From Temnothorax longispinosus (lineage: Eukaryota > Arthropoda > Insecta > Hymenoptera > Formicidae), in the NCBI RefSeq assembly GCF_030848805.1, contig NC_092365.1, positions 4,464,001-4,528,000 of the forward strand: 64,000 bases of DNA, read 5' to 3'. Shown piece after piece: positions 1-13,696 of this stretch. The notes beneath the pieces are model-generated. The model worked only from the letters and a program-made list of their open reading frames with translations. It was not told the DNA's origin and did not search any database. The translations under genes and the position numbers were made by a program. The number at the start of each line of letters is the position of its first letter. Position 1 is the stretch's first letter.

Positions 1-8
1 CTCACCAA

Positions 9-46
9 GGTCTGAGAGACCCTGCACGTTTTAACAACGTGCAAAG
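9..46. repeat. Palindromic repeat unit, copy A
   Basis: GGTCTGAGAGACCCTG followed by AACAACG within about 30 bp. The core GGTCT...AGACC is an inverted repeat. A second diverged copy lies at 296-333. Confidence 0.45.
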
Positions 47-295
47 TTTTTAAAACGTTCATAAAACCCTCTTGTATCTTTTTTTAGTCAGTACTACGTC
101 AATTTGAAAAAAAGCAAATTTTTTCGCTTCTTCAGAAAAACAAGTTTTCTTTTCTTTTAAATAACATTTACATTTTTTAATTTGGAATAATTTAACTTAC
201 ACACTCTTGTAGATCTTTAAAAGATGTATCGATAAAAAAAGACGTCAAATTGATGCATTTGTCTTAAAGATACAAGCTGGAGAAGACGACAGGGG

Positions 296-333
296 TCTGT
301 CAGACCCTGGATGAGATAACAACGGGTAGTGAA
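296..333. repeat. Palindromic repeat unit, copy B
   Basis: GGTCTGTCAGACCCTG followed by AACAACG at the same spacing as in copy A (9-46). The core is a 13-bp near-perfect palindrome with a single central base. The pair could be the ends of one element or two dispersed copies. Confidence 0.45.
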
Positions 334-541
334 AACGTAAGGTAACTGAGGGTTAATTAAGTCTACATAGTAGACACAGATGTGAAGGAAAGAGCTATTT
401 TGGTCTTTAACTACTTGTGACATTTTATACGATATTTTACGATATAAAACAAAAGTCAGAAACGCACGTACACTTACACAAATATATTTTATAATTGATT
501 ATTAGATATACGTAGAAAATAAAGGTCTCTTCTTTATACAG

Positions 542-970
542 GAGCAAAATCAATTTTACTTTTGTAATTAATCGACAATATCTCGTAAACTATAAATTAT
601 TTGAAATAAGTTATTTTCTGGTCATTTAAAGTGCTGAAGTATCTATTAGTTTTCAAACAATATTAAATATCTCTTCGCGGTTTTTTATGAGAAGATATTG
701 ACAATTATGTCGACCCACGAATTCAATTAAAATATCTAATTGTAAGAATAGAGATCGGAGCAAGATCAATTTTATTTTCGTAATTAATCGGTTATCTTGC
801 CAACAAGTCGCCCGAGATAAGTAACTTTGCACTCGTTGGAAGCCTTGAAGTTTTATCATTCAAACGAGCGCAAGATTATCCGGCTGCGATTTTTCTGTGA
901 GAAGATATTGGCGATCGTATCGATCCGTAATTTCGATCTAACGGTGAGGTCGGTTGGCGCACGCGCGCCA
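542..970. repeat. Diverged tandem duplication, ~210-216 bp unit
   Basis: Copy 1 (about 542-757) and copy 2 (about 758-970) share GAGCAARATCAATTTTAYTTT near the start, a middle ATAAGTTA/ATAAGTAA stretch, and GAGAAGATATTG near the end (691-700 and 901-910). The offset is 216 bp at the left motif and 210 at the right, so small indels separate the copies. Divergence is considerable, so the duplication is old. Confidence 0.6.
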
Positions 971-3778
971 ATATGTTTATCTTCAAAACACGTGTATTAC
1001 ATGTGTTTTCGCACCAGTTTTTTTTAGAACGTGCATGAATTATGAATCTTGTGCATGCGCGCCGGATTTTTGAAACGCTACAACTCGACGAAAAATTGAC
1101 GTAGCGACATGCGACAAAAACCAGTTTCCTCCGTTTCGTGTTCTGCAGCTGTTCATGCTAAATGCACATTTCTCTTATCGTGACACATATATATGTCTGA
1201 TGAGATAAGGAATGAAACATTGATCTATAAAATATAAAGAAAAGTTGTTGATAAACATAAAGAAAAAAAGAAAGATAGAAAGATTTGCTATGGAAATGAA
1301 ATTAATATGATGTGAATTTATTATTAATAATCTTTAAAATGTTCAAAGTTAATGTACTTGACAAAATATATCATAAACAGCGATAAATACTAATAAATCA
1401 GTATTATCCAGTATTTTAATTGGTTAATGTCTAAATTGATGGCTGCCATCCATCAACATGGATATTGGCGTCAAGCAAATTGTACACATATTCGTATCCG
1501 AAGGAGATCCCTATTATAAGGGCTAACATACTATTTCTTCGTGGAACAAGCGAGGACGATCACCCTTCGTATCATCCTATCGATTCAGTCGAACAGTCCC
1601 GACAGGTGACAGCGGAAGAAGAATATCCCAGGGCGCGCGTGTCGTGCGAAGCGTCGTCGTTTTAATACAACTTTCGATTGGCACCCTCGGACCGGACCTT
1701 CAGCGAATCCGATACCGGCAGCCGAAGACGAGGGGTAGTAAATCAGTCGGGAGTGCAACTCGAGGGTTGGCCGCCCAGGACAACACGTACCTGCCATCTA
1801 TATTCGTGCACGCCGTTCTCCAAAGCGGCCCCCCCCCTCCTCGCCGCCCTTCCACACCCCCTCGACGGCAGCTCGACGTCTCGACGCCGCAACCGCTACC
1901 CTGTAACCGGCATGAGGAGACCCCCTGCCTCTTGTAACCCGTCCGTCCCCCCTCACCCTGCCACCTCCTCCCCACGCTGGAAAGGCACGATACACCTTGT
2001 CGTAGACTCCGAGATTTATACTCGCGCGAAATCGAGTCCCCGATACCGATCGTATCGTGACGCGAACGATGTCAACGGCGCCCGATGCGTTTCCACGTTC
2101 CCACGTGCAAAGCTTTAGCAAGATATTGGCAACGACATGACAGTCCCTTTTTGAGGGTTCGTCGAATGGATAAGTATCAAAACAGTGACAACTCGTTGCG
2201 TTACCCTTTCAGAGTTTCATCTGGAATATTGTCGTCGCATCAGTGAGAACGATCGATATTTCGATGATGCGGAATCGTTTCGCGCAATGCGCCCGTCCAT
2301 GCCATGGACTCGCGAGTGACGACTATATCGAGCGATATAAAAAGCATCCGTGTTTCATGGCAAAAAGGGCAAAGGCAAATTTTGTTAACGCGCCGTGGCA
2401 CATAACTTTTCGCAGACAAAATTTAGCGCAGCTTTCCATTAACGCGAGTACAGCGTGCTTTCCTGAAAAGCGTATCTAGCTCTCATCTACGAAAGTAGAA
2501 ACCTTACTCCATAATAATTCTCTCGTTGCTTTTCACAATTAAAATACTAGTTTTTTCGCTGGAATTGTGCGATACGACGTTATCTCTGTGTTCGATTATA
2601 TCGTCTTTGCATGTTGAGCATGGCGAAAAAGTTCTGTCCTTCATATCGAATCTAAAAAGCGGACTCATCTCTCCCCAAATAAAATTTTTTACAGTTTTCA
2701 AAATTTTCAAAACAAAGGTATTTTAACGGCAATATTTCGTATAATTGCTAGTCACATGCACAAAAGAAACACCTGTCAATACAAAAAATCGTACAAGTTC
2801 ATTAATACACGCGAGATGTAATAAAAACCGTGCACAACAATAAATGTAACAGGTTTTTTTTTCGTAAATTCAATTAATCTATTGCGTGGGCATATGCGGT
2901 TTAGCGAGTGCTTTAAAAATAATTTACCCCAGGCGCGCCCAAATCCAATGTCATACATCATACAACTTTAAATTAAAAAGTGAGCAAAAAGTAATATCTA
3001 TACCTTTATTTATCGCAAATCGCAAAATAGTAAAAGCTTATAGAGCCTCTGTGTTTGCGCCGAAAAAGCGTAGAAATAAAGAAAATCAATTAATCCGCAC
3101 AGTATGTTACCGTTGATCACCATAAAGAAGCCGGCATTTTTCCGTATTTCGTTGAATCGCGATACACGGTTCTTATTTTTAGCACATTTACTACTCCGAG
3201 GATTATTAAATCCGTTTAAAATCGCGCGAGATTCAACGTTAATGCGGCGGTTTCGTGTTTGCGGGCATTTGTTGGTCCGTTTCTTTCTAAAAGGGAGACC
3301 ACGATTTTGACGTTCACTCATTACGAAACCCGGGTTTAACGAACAAACCGCTCCATGCGCAAACAACGCGGGGGTGTCGTCATTAATAGTTTATGAAACA
3401 AGATAAAGAGACTCAAACGCGCAGTCGCTGACTGCTGCTTGCTATTTTATCCGTTTAATATTCAAATTTTATTCTCGAAACCTTATTATACCCATTTTAT
3501 TAATCCTTCTAATACCAAAAAGCGTAGCAAAAATAATGCAATGCAAATTTATTATTAAATATTATTATTTTATTTATAACTTCGCCGTTCTGCTTGACTC
3601 TGAAGTTTTTAATGTTATTAGAAAATTATAAAAAAAAATAAAATAAATGGTTCAATAACAGGAAATAAAATTTAATATTTTATTTCTTTATACAATTCAG
3701 GAAACGTCAAAAGTCAAAAGTAGGTAACTTTCTGATATTATGTGTCATCATTAAAAGATTAATGCAAAATGCGTTTAA
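971..3778. other. Non-coding stretch, no gene seen
   Basis: This stretch is AT-rich apart from a C-rich, CpG-rich block at about 1590-2110, which keeps frames open on both strands without any recognisable protein. Nothing else is supported. Confidence 0.6.
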
Positions 3779-3780
3779 TA

Positions 3781-3986
3781 CACTAAGAATAAAAAGTTAA
3801 CTTGACTAAATACGTTCAACTGAGTATTATTTTTTTAACTGAAATATTTATGTATAATTTAAATCAAATACGACACATTAAATCTAACATGACGTAATTT
3901 GACTCAAATACTTAAATGCTTCAGTTAAAGAAATAATAATCAGTTGAAAATATTTAGTCAAGTTGACAACTTTTTTTTTCTCAGTG
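3781..3986. mobile_element. TA-flanked MITE with ~72-76 bp terminal inverted repeats
   Basis: The left arm (3781-3852) begins CACTAAGAATAAAAAG. The right arm (3911-3986), reverse-complemented, begins CACTGAGAAAAAAAAAG, and both share AACTTGACTAAATA, TTCAACTGA and TTTAACTGAA. TA lies immediately outside both ends (3779-3780 and 3987-3988), as for Tc1/mariner-type elements. The element is 206 bp with no coding capacity, so it is a non-autonomous copy. Confidence 0.8.
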
Positions 3987-6103
3987 TAACAACGCGATCG
4001 CACTTCCGGTAGATAGTTCGATCAACAGCGGAACGTTCATGAAATTGCCTAGTCCAACATTTCGCCCTCCGCCACTTTGTCTTCAGTTCTTTCGGCGCGG
4101 AGTATTTCCATTTTATTCTCTTACCTCGCTTTCGGAGATAAACGGCTTACAACTCTCTCAATGCATCACGTTGCGCGGGAGCGAGTAATACGATACTGTG
4201 TTTAACATCACTTATATTGTGTTACGGCACCGCCGGCAAATAAGTGATCAATTTATTTACCTCCTTCTCTATATCGCGGGTGGAATGCAGTAAACATGAA
4301 GTAATTTGTTGGCGAAAATGTTTCGCAGGCACGCGATCGTTTATGCGCCGCACGGCGCGCGGCGTGGCGGAGCGCGCTCAGTGTTATTTCCGATTCAGAA
4401 ATATGTAATAACTATACTCGGGCGCGCGTAATAACGCAATAAACTGTATCGAGCATAATTATATGAACGCAGGTTTATGTTGCCACTCTTTCACGATGCA
4501 CGCTGCAAAGTGTAATATATATTTTTGGTCTATGCCTGTGTGTATTCGACGAAAATTTATGACCGTTAACAAACGATAAATCGACTGAAAAATTTAATAT
4601 TTCCGATGAATACGGTGGATCGTTGGGATCGTCTCAATTTCTACTATCTTCTTTTTTTTCGATACATCAGCATTAATATATTTTTCCGTGAACAGCGAGT
4701 ATTATCTCTCGTCTTTAAAATCAGCGGTTGTTTTTAGAAGCCGTTAATGTTGTGTCTAAAGAAGATATAGTTCTGGCGCGACACTGACGAAATAAGAACG
4801 ATGAATGATGGATGTAATTAGAGACGCTAATGCACGGTTAATTGATCCATTAATTATTTCCGCTTAATTATTCTCGAACCGGCCATCTTGATGTCAGTAG
4901 CTTCAATTTGTAGTTTATAAACTGCGAAAACTACTTGCGCCAATGAGCACAATCTATTAATCACCTCGCAAGTTTTCCAAAGTCAAAGCTATTAAAGCGG
5001 CGCATTATAGTTATTTAGTGTACGCGACTCTCTTTCATTGTCGAATCTCTGATGTATATCTTACCAGATTTCAAACAGATTCCCGTCTGTCCACTCGTTT
5101 TCCGACGATCGGCGACGAGCGAGCGAAAATTGTTGCGCATTATTCACGAACACAGCGGAGCCGGCGAAAACACGACAGCGAATCAATTTTATTCGAAGCA
5201 TGAGCCGCGGATTTGCTCGTTTTATCGATAGCTCCGGCGATCTGGCGCGGACAAAATTGCCGGAATAAAGGGGCGCAATATCGACGCGAAATTAACAAGG
5301 AGCATAAAGGCTGGCGGGACGGAAGGACGGGGAGAGAAGGAGGGGACGAGAGGAGGGAAAGAAGAGTCGTCGGACTCTCCGAGACTTTCGGCGGCTGGCT
5401 GTGGCGAAATCAGAAATCGATTGTTCGGCAATAACAATTCGGTGCACTCAACCGGGAGAGACGGGTTTCGGGTCCGGAGCGATGTGTCGGCGTAATATCT
5501 GTGAGTGCATTTTTCCGGATATTCCAGACGGACCGCACGCCGGCCATTCGGCTGGCGACTCTTGACGTACAGAATCGAGGTACTTGGTTCCGATTTGACG
5601 CGGCGTCCCTCGGACTCTCGCTACCGCGACCATTATTACCGCACGCACAATGCGCATGATGTTATACCGCGCGAGTGGAACAAAGGCGACGATATATTCT
5701 CCCGAATCTTCGGAAATGCGTCCCGACGATGAATCTCTTGGAGAACGTAGGGATCGTCCTCGCGATCTCATTAAAGAAGAAATGCCGAAGATAAATCGCG
5801 AGAAAACACATAATATTGAAAGAAAAATCTTTTTTCGAATGTAATACGAACGCAATTACACGCAGATGTAGCAACGTTGTATTTTAATTAATTAACTTCT
5901 CATCTCGCTTTTTCTCTCAGTATCTTATTTCTATTTATGAGAACTGACTAATTAATTAACAAGTATTTTATCGGAGACATTAGCAGATTAAAATAAAAAC
6001 TGAATTTTTTTTATATAAGTTGCTGCTAATTATTATGGAAGCTCCAGCCGAAAAATTAAGATATTAAGTCTTAATTTCGCTTTCTCCAATTTCTGCATCA
6101 CGC

Positions 6104-6131
6104 GCGAGCGAGCGAGCGAGCGAGCGAGCGA
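6104..6131. repeat. (GAGC)n microsatellite
   Basis: About seven GAGC units lie within a CpG-rich tract. Confidence 0.85.
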
Positions 6132-7622
6132 CGAGACAATTGATTTCTCACATCTACTCGCATGCGCCCGCGACACAGGCCGCTGGTACGGCTCGCAATT
6201 TTGAAACAGAGGATGCGTTGCGCCGAGCAATTTAATTTGCGCGTTGCTCGTGTACGCTCTTGAGGACGATAAAAATTCGTTTTCGAAGGCGCGCAGCATC
6301 CGTCCGTCGACATCCCACTCGTACGTTTTACGCGTACATATATACAGCACACGCACGATGACGACGCCGACGAAAGCGAAAAGTTACCCGTGCAAGCACG
6401 CGTGCAATCCTACGGCCGCGGTGTGTAAGATTCCTTACATCGTAAAAGGCTCGTATTTCCGCGATTTGGCGGCGCGACGCGCACAGAGACGAAATAGCGA
6501 GTTTTCCAATCGCATGCCGCGCCACGCCAAAAAGATGACGCGCGCGCGCGAGGCGAAACTCACCTACGGTCGTGCGCGGCGTAAAAATCACCCCTTTCCG
6601 ATAACTCCCCGGAATATCCAACACTCGAAACTTTACACCGGAACGTTTCAATCTACGTCGAGGAATAAAAATGGAACGTCCCCCCGGCAATGCGAGAAAT
6701 GTATCCTCAAGTTTGAGCGTAAATTGTATTACGCAATTTTATCACGCTTCGAGAAAACATGTGTTGCGAATGTTGAAAACATTTGATATAACCGCCCGAC
6801 ATTATCGAGATTTTTAACCCAGTTAAACACCTCTTTCGCCCCAAAAAAAGAAAAGTGAACAAGAAAGAAAAACAATTTTCGGCGGAAAGTACCGCTTTCC
6901 CGAAAGTCGACGCGGACGCATTTGCGCATCTATTAAAATAAGAATTATTCTCGTCGCGCTAATCTCGGCGCGCGCGGAAGCCGGGACGCGTTTACTACCC
7001 CCGCACGTGTTATTATACGTCTTCCCATTTACGTCGCATTCATTATACGCATGCGTGTAAAAGCCGCGAAAATGTATTCCTACCGGGCGCGTATAAGGAA
7101 TGCGTCGGGTCGGGGATACGTGGCCAATTTAGCCGGTAATCCCGGCGCGCGGCGGCACGGCGGATGCAAACGTTTTTACGTTTATGGCTGGTAATTCATA
7201 ACGTGGCGTAACGCCTCGCGATCGCGAGCGAGAACGCGGAGCGTGCATGGAGAAACTCGGGACGGTGCGGGAAGGAAAGGACGACATTCGCTGATACCGA
7301 AGGGGCGAAGAAGGGAGGGACGGAGGTAGTTGATTCGGTCGCGAGAGAGGCTGCGCGAAGAACGAAAGGAAACGAGAAACGAGTGGCACTACAGAGGGGT
7401 ATAGTTGCGAGTGCGCGCGATGAGGGAGGGCGAGGGGCGGTGCGAGAATAACTAACACTGATGGGGGAGGCGAAGTGGCAGGCTGCACAATGTTGGAACG
7501 AGAGACGCGTAAACTTAATTGACAAGCACAGGTGGTGCTTAAACCTGACTACCCTTCGCTCGTACTTAACTACTTGCTGGAGGCCCCTTCCGCCCCGCGC
7601 TCGCTCCCGTCTTTCCTTGCGA

Positions 7623-7739
7623 GTCTCTCTTGCTCTCTCTTTCTCCTTCCCTCTCTCCCTCTCTTTCTCTCTCTTTCTCGTGCGCGCGCGCTTTTACTCT
7701 TTCTCTCCCTCTCTGTGTTTCTCTCCTCTCCTTTCCCCG
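7623..7739. repeat. Polypyrimidine tract, CT-rich
   Basis: An imperfect CTCTCT/TTTCTC stretch is interrupted by a short (GC)n at about 7682-7690. It keeps several frames open artificially, so no coding is inferred here. Confidence 0.8.
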
Positions 7740-10631
7740 TCGCAGCGCGGATCGAACAGCCGTATTCCTGTTTGCCGGATCCGCGCTGCAAAATTGCAAC
7801 CACCGGCCGAATGAAGTTTCGCTTGCTCGACGAAGAGGCGAGGAGGCGGCGAACGCGCGGCGAGCGAGGCGGGAAAGCGGGTCGAGGGAAAATTGGAAAC
7901 GCGAGCCGAGCGGAACGGGAATCGAACCGATTTCAGAAGCTCGGTCGTCTCGAGGTTTACCATCACGAGAGCGTACGTAATATTTCCTCTGCGGCGCGCG
8001 AGCGCATCTTCCGCGAGCCGCCTCCACATCCCGAAACATCGCATGTACAAACCGCGCGCTGCCGGGATTATCTCCGTAGATATCGGTTAAAACACGACGC
8101 TGAAGATGACCAAAGCGACGATGCTGCGAATTGAACTCTGTAGAGATAACTTGCGATGGTTCCGCTGTGCGGAGAAAACGCTTGAAATTGAGACAGATAA
8201 GAAAAGGAAGAGAGAGAGAAAAACTCGGACACTCGTAGCCATCATAATTATGAAATACGAATATTATACTGAATATTTTATAGCAGTATTTGTCATAATT
8301 AATCAATATAATCAGGATAACTGATGGCCTGTATTAAAGCTATCAGTGCAATAAATTGTTTATTGATATTTTTATTAAAGCGTATAAAAGATACCAGATA
8401 TCGATATTTTCTAAATGCGATGAAGGTTTGTAATGTTATAATTTATAGCATGTATATAACATTGTAATTCCTGCTTTCAACGCGGCGTGTCCGTAGGTTG
8501 GGAGGTTCATCGTTCGTTAATCTTCGTGTCAAACACTACCATATGAATCTTTAATCGCTCCGATTTACGGTACTTGAAAGGGGTTTGGTGGCGCGGCGTC
8601 GCACCCTCGTCGGGGCACGTAAAAAGTTAATGAGTTTCCTTCCGAAGTCAAGCGCAACGCCGGTAGGCGGTAACGGAAATAGCGAAAGATTTTGGAATAC
8701 ACATTTCACGCAGAACGATTTACCGTAATTATAAAAACGCAATTATAGCGCGCAAAGTACACCATATGTCACGTTTTCGCCATATTTAAAATAACGCTAG
8801 ATTTTATATAAGAAATCGTTGTCACAATTGAGAATTAATTATAATTAATCGTAGACTCAATACATTCAATAATTTATATTATATTTATATAATATAAAGA
8901 GAGAATTTTCCGCGAAATATGTACGAAATATTCGACGAAGCATCGTTCTTCTCTCTTTCTTTCGCGATCGATCGCGAATATTATGAACAGAATCTTGACT
9001 GTGCCACTATCTGAGAGCCGGGGGGTACATACACCGGAGTGTCAGGATGATTTCTGAGTCCCAGTTACACGTACGCAAGGAGTTTCCCGATCGCAGTTCC
9101 CGTCGACCATCGTATCGACCACCTGCAGTCGTGCGCAGGGAACTGAGAACGCGCGTTCCCCCCGCCGTACTAAAACAAATATTTGTCCGACAGTGATGCG
9201 ATATATTTTCCGTTGCAAACAGCGCGACGGTACGATAGTAATTCCTGCCGAAAGCGTTGCGTTCCGCGAGAGCGTGTAAGGAGAAAAATAAATGTGTTGA
9301 CAAACAGCAGACCAGTTAACAAAAGGATGCAGTGCTGATGCGAAAGATCGCGTGCACGTTGACGCGCGATCGTAATAGCGGGCTGTTGAGCAGCTCATTT
9401 GTTAAATTCAATTCAAGCGGGTATAATTACGCGAATTTGTATTTTGCGACGAAGGAGAATATTTTATGTTAGATTTTATTTCAAGACTATTATATACAAC
9501 GGTAATCAACCGCGATAATAATTATTAATAAATCAAAGATTTATTTGCCTAAAGACTTGCAAAGATAAGACTATTGAAAAATATTAATATTATTATTAGA
9601 CATATAGATCATTACTAATAATAATTAATATTTTATTTTTGTGTTTATTTTATATACAATGGAGTTCTCATAAACAGCGCATTATTTGCTTATTACTTTC
9701 GACAAAATATTCGCGACAAGATTTACACGTTCGCTGACACCCTTTGGCGCAGCGAGGGGAGAATATTTCTGGGAAAGCGGAATGTACGCGGAAAGTCAAT
9801 CGAAGGGGATGAAAAGCAGGAGCAGCGATTCGACACCGGCTCGGCGCGGCGCGCTCGCTCAGTCAAGGGGGTCGACGATCATTTTGATCGCCAAGCTCGA
9901 CGTTAACCGAATCTGCGGCGCGCGGTAAATGGAATTAACGATTCGCTCGTCTGCCCAACCACGAAACGGCCCGGCACGACGTGTCCTGTCTCTCTTAATC
10001 TCTCTTTCGCGCCTCGCACCTGGATGCATTCGCCGTTGCTGTTGTTCCGAAAGTGGTCCATATGCTTTGACCTCGCCGAAACGCTTCGCGCAATGATCAA
10101 GAAGATTACCAATTGAAGAGTATATATACATAAATAAATATGTCAACAATAAAAACGTTAATCACATAAGGTACTGTTAATAACAATCTAATTCATTATG
10201 GGACTCTTCATCAATACAATGGCTAATTAAACAGCAACTCAAAATAGTTGTATAATTTCAGCAATTGCAAATTGCATAATAGTTTATCGTATAAACAATT
10301 AATCAAGTCATTAGTCAAATTACTCATTCCCCCTTCCCCGCTCGGTTAATTTTTAATAATATTTTAACATTAATTCTCTGTACAATAAATTTGAATATTT
10401 CGTGCGTAAAAAGTTTCGAATGTTATACACAATAAAATTGTATAAAAACTATAAAAAGCTAACCGGTAAACAAGCCCTGATGTTTATCTGTAAAAAACAA
10501 TTAAATTAATTGATGCTACAGAAACATGAAACTTCTTCGTACGATTTCCTGTGATTTTAATTTAAAAAATTGATAGTATATAATACGCAAAATAATGACG
10601 AAACTTTGTAGTTTATCTATATATAGAGTAT

Positions 10632-10744
10632 ACTCAGGTAAAATGGCTATAGAGGAAAGATGGCCAACCCATGTTCATTCGATATTTCATGGTGAGCTAG
10701 ATTGAAAGAACATAGGTTGGCCATCTTGCCCGAATTTACCCTAA
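10632..10744. mobile_element. Hairpin-forming MITE-like element
   Basis: Arms 10657-10683 and 10701-10727 are inverted copies, with the core AAGATGGCCAACC followed by ATGTTC and 3-4 mismatches in 27. Weaker pairing extends outward to CTCAGGTAAA on the left and TTTACCCTA on the right. The loop is 17 bp. No coding capacity is present. The class is not assigned. Confidence 0.65.
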
Positions 10745-10952
10745 TATAATAATTTAGTAATTGTATATTAAATCATTATATTAAATAATTAAATAATTAA
10801 AACGTTACGTCACATGTCGAATCTTATTGGTCATCGCGATTGTATTACGCGTTGCAATTGATATGTACAAAAATATTTAGAATACCCGGATTGATAAAAC
10901 AATGGTACTATTTTTGCGCCATGTTGTTTGGCGGTATTATTATTTCTTCTTT

Positions 10953-10968
10953 TTATATATATATATAT
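10953..10968. repeat. (TA)n microsatellite
   Basis: A run of eight TA units after a T-rich stretch. Confidence 0.8.
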
Positions 10969-13408
10969 CCGTGAGAAGCTATAGAAAAACATTGTGCGTG
11001 TTTATATAGCGCCGATTAATGTTACAGCGATATTGAAAAAAATAGCGGACGGCACGCGGCGCGGCGTACGTCGATGCCGAAAATGCAAATGCCATTTTTA
11101 CCGCGATGATCGAAACAAAACTGCGAAATACCAGTGGCGAAAATCGCGATCCATTTACGTTAATTATTCGCCTCGTATTGATTTACCCCGTTTGTCTATA
11201 GTTTCAATCAACGATATTTCTATTTGAACGCGATACGTTTCAGGGAAGATTCGAACGTTGCAGCATCAATAAAAAATCTCATCAATCACGTGTAATCTTT
11301 TCCAATTGCGCCGCGGCTGTAAAATTTTCCGCGTGGCGGCTCGGCCCGCGATTGGCCGCGGAACGCTTTGCACGCGCGGCAAGCTTTTAACGAGTAAAAG
11401 GCGTCAGAACGGAAGAAGCACTTTGTGTCCGCGCGCGTCCGTCCGTCCGTCCGCTCGCGTGTACGCTCTTTCTTGTATGTGCACTCGCGTCCGTTGGTCG
11501 AAGGGATGAGGCACCGGTCGTAATACCGACGATACGGTAACAAGAACCGGGGCCGGTGAGCGAGCGAGCGATGAATTCAGTTTACGATGCCTATTTTCCA
11601 GGCCTGGATACGCCGACTATCCGGATACTTTATTATTGTCGCTACTTCGAGGCTGCAGAGTGGTGTATGGCTCGCGCGCGTACACTCGCGTCGAAGAGAT
11701 TTCCGCGATAGAGATGGAAAGAAGGATAGCCAAGACGACGGCTTGCGTGTTTCCGCCTGAGAAATGAGACGGGGTCCTGTCGAGCTGAGATATTTCTCCG
11801 TCGCGGCCCCCGCGATGGGCATCGCGATCGAGAAACGGCGCGAGAAACGATCGAGATCGAACGATGCGCTGCGTCGTGAAATTAGACTAGAAATTAGAAA
11901 TCTTCCGAAGATTCTAAAAGTAGGCAATTTACTCCGCTTTTAAACGTTCAAACGTATTTAAAACATTTTATCGATGGATCTGATACCTCAATGCGATTTT
12001 GTTAATGTAAAAATTAAAGAATTGACGTCGTTTTTTAGAATTTTTATGTAGTGAAGTATTTATTGTACTATTTTCGAAGATATTATTATTGATTTTTATT
12101 TCTGTTTTTCACGTTTTTTGATAATTGCATTAAGTTATATTTCACAAATTAGATTCCGCCAGAATTAATTGTACACTTTCTTTAGAATTTTGCGGCATTT
12201 GTTGATGGATATTCGTCCCGAGGATCGTATACGAGTTAAGCCAAGGCTGCTTTTAACTTTCTTCCATAGCCGGCTGAGCGTCGTTCGCTCAGTAGTAAAA
12301 GGAAAACGTCGGGGCTCGTTAAAAAAAAAATACTCTTTTTTCCCCGTGTATACCCAGGTGCACGTACGCGCACAAAGGTGCAACCAGGCTTCCGGCCGGT
12401 ACGCGTGTTACGACCATTAATAAATCACATTTAAGCGTTTGTCGTGCACGTATAACGTTAAAGTCTTCGATCTGAGAGCATGCGAGAACTGCGCATCGCC
12501 GTTTATTACTTATTCGCCAGTGGCAAATTGCGAATCGGAGTAAATCTCCCGTAAAATATCCCAGAATATTTATACAACACACTCCCCACGAAAATATATA
12601 TCCGGAGCGGCCAGAGCGTAGCAAGACATTGATCTTGAACATTTCTTTGTATTTTTATGCTAATATAGTAACAAGAATTACACGTTAATTTATATTATGC
12701 GTCCTCTCGTTTGTTATTTTATATATAAAATGTACGCGTTATTTCCGTATTCCTTTCCTTTGTGAATTGCATATACCGATGAGAAAGCGCGCAATGTTAA
12801 ATCACAAGATTCATCACATCTGCATGACGCGCAGTGACATGCTTTCTATTATGGTTGTATCCCCGGAGGCTGTATAGATATAATTCAGGATTCCCTCTTA
12901 TTTTTCGCCGGAGATATGTTCCGGCATTCCGCTTGACTCCGGTATCTCGGAATCTTCGTGATAAAGACGCGGGAAAACGGGGGAGAGACCGTGTTACTGA
13001 TATCACTTTAATAATAATTCAACATTTCTTACGGCGGAATATACGCGAATACGCAGATGTCGCGCGTCTAAACTAGAATTGGATTTATAATTGAATAATC
13101 GAAACACTTCGAGTATACGATTGTTTTCGAGGAACGTGCAGCCACCGTAGTTTCCCGGCGTAGTAAACAGCGTGGGATCTCTGCGAGACAATTCGCGTGT
13201 ACAAAAAAATTAGACGGAATATATTATACTATTATTTCACCATTATGAGCGCACATAGGATTATGAAGTGGACTAACGCGCGTTTATAAAGTGAATATAT
13301 AAAGAGAAACGCGTTTCAAGAAAGCTTAAAGTGGCAATCTGGACGAGAGGGTGCGGAAGGAAGAATAAGAAGCGCCGAAAAAGAAAAAGGACAGAGATAA
13401 AGAGAAAG

Positions 13409-13412
<4 letters not shown>

Positions 13413-13462
<50 letters not shown>
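13413..13462. repeat. (GA)n microsatellite, 50 bp
   Basis: Twenty-five uninterrupted GA units lie within a longer purine-rich tract (about 13350-13490). Confidence 0.95.
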
Positions 13463-13468
<6 letters not shown>

Positions 13469-13696
13469 GAGAGACAGAGAAGGTTATTAAGGAGATTATG
13501 GACGGGTAGTTGCGCGAACTTCAAAGGACCAATTCCCATTTTCAATTTGCTTCGGGGTAAGGGAAACGAAGACGGGGGTCAAAGCCAAGCCGTTCTACCG
13601 ACGCCGACGGCGCGGCGGTTACAACCTTGCCGTCCGAGCATCGGTTCCGCGTATTCTCGGCGGCTGTCGAAGAATCCCATTTCGAGAGTTTTCCCT

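Larger units (their letters stand above)
3989..10631. other. Non-coding stretch, CpG-rich and AT-rich blocks
   Basis: CpG-rich blocks occur at about 4320-4440, 5100-5800, 6090-7500 and 7750-8110, with AT-rich DNA between them. The open frames of 100-246 codons here run through simple repeats or CpG-rich sequence, overlap on opposite strands, and match no family I know. No splice-consistent exon series was found. Confidence 0.55.

Noticed and set aside
7532..8306. Frames of 200 and 246 codons on opposite strands
   Set aside because: They overlap each other across a CT-rich tract and CpG-rich DNA; the composition explains the openness and no family is recognisable.
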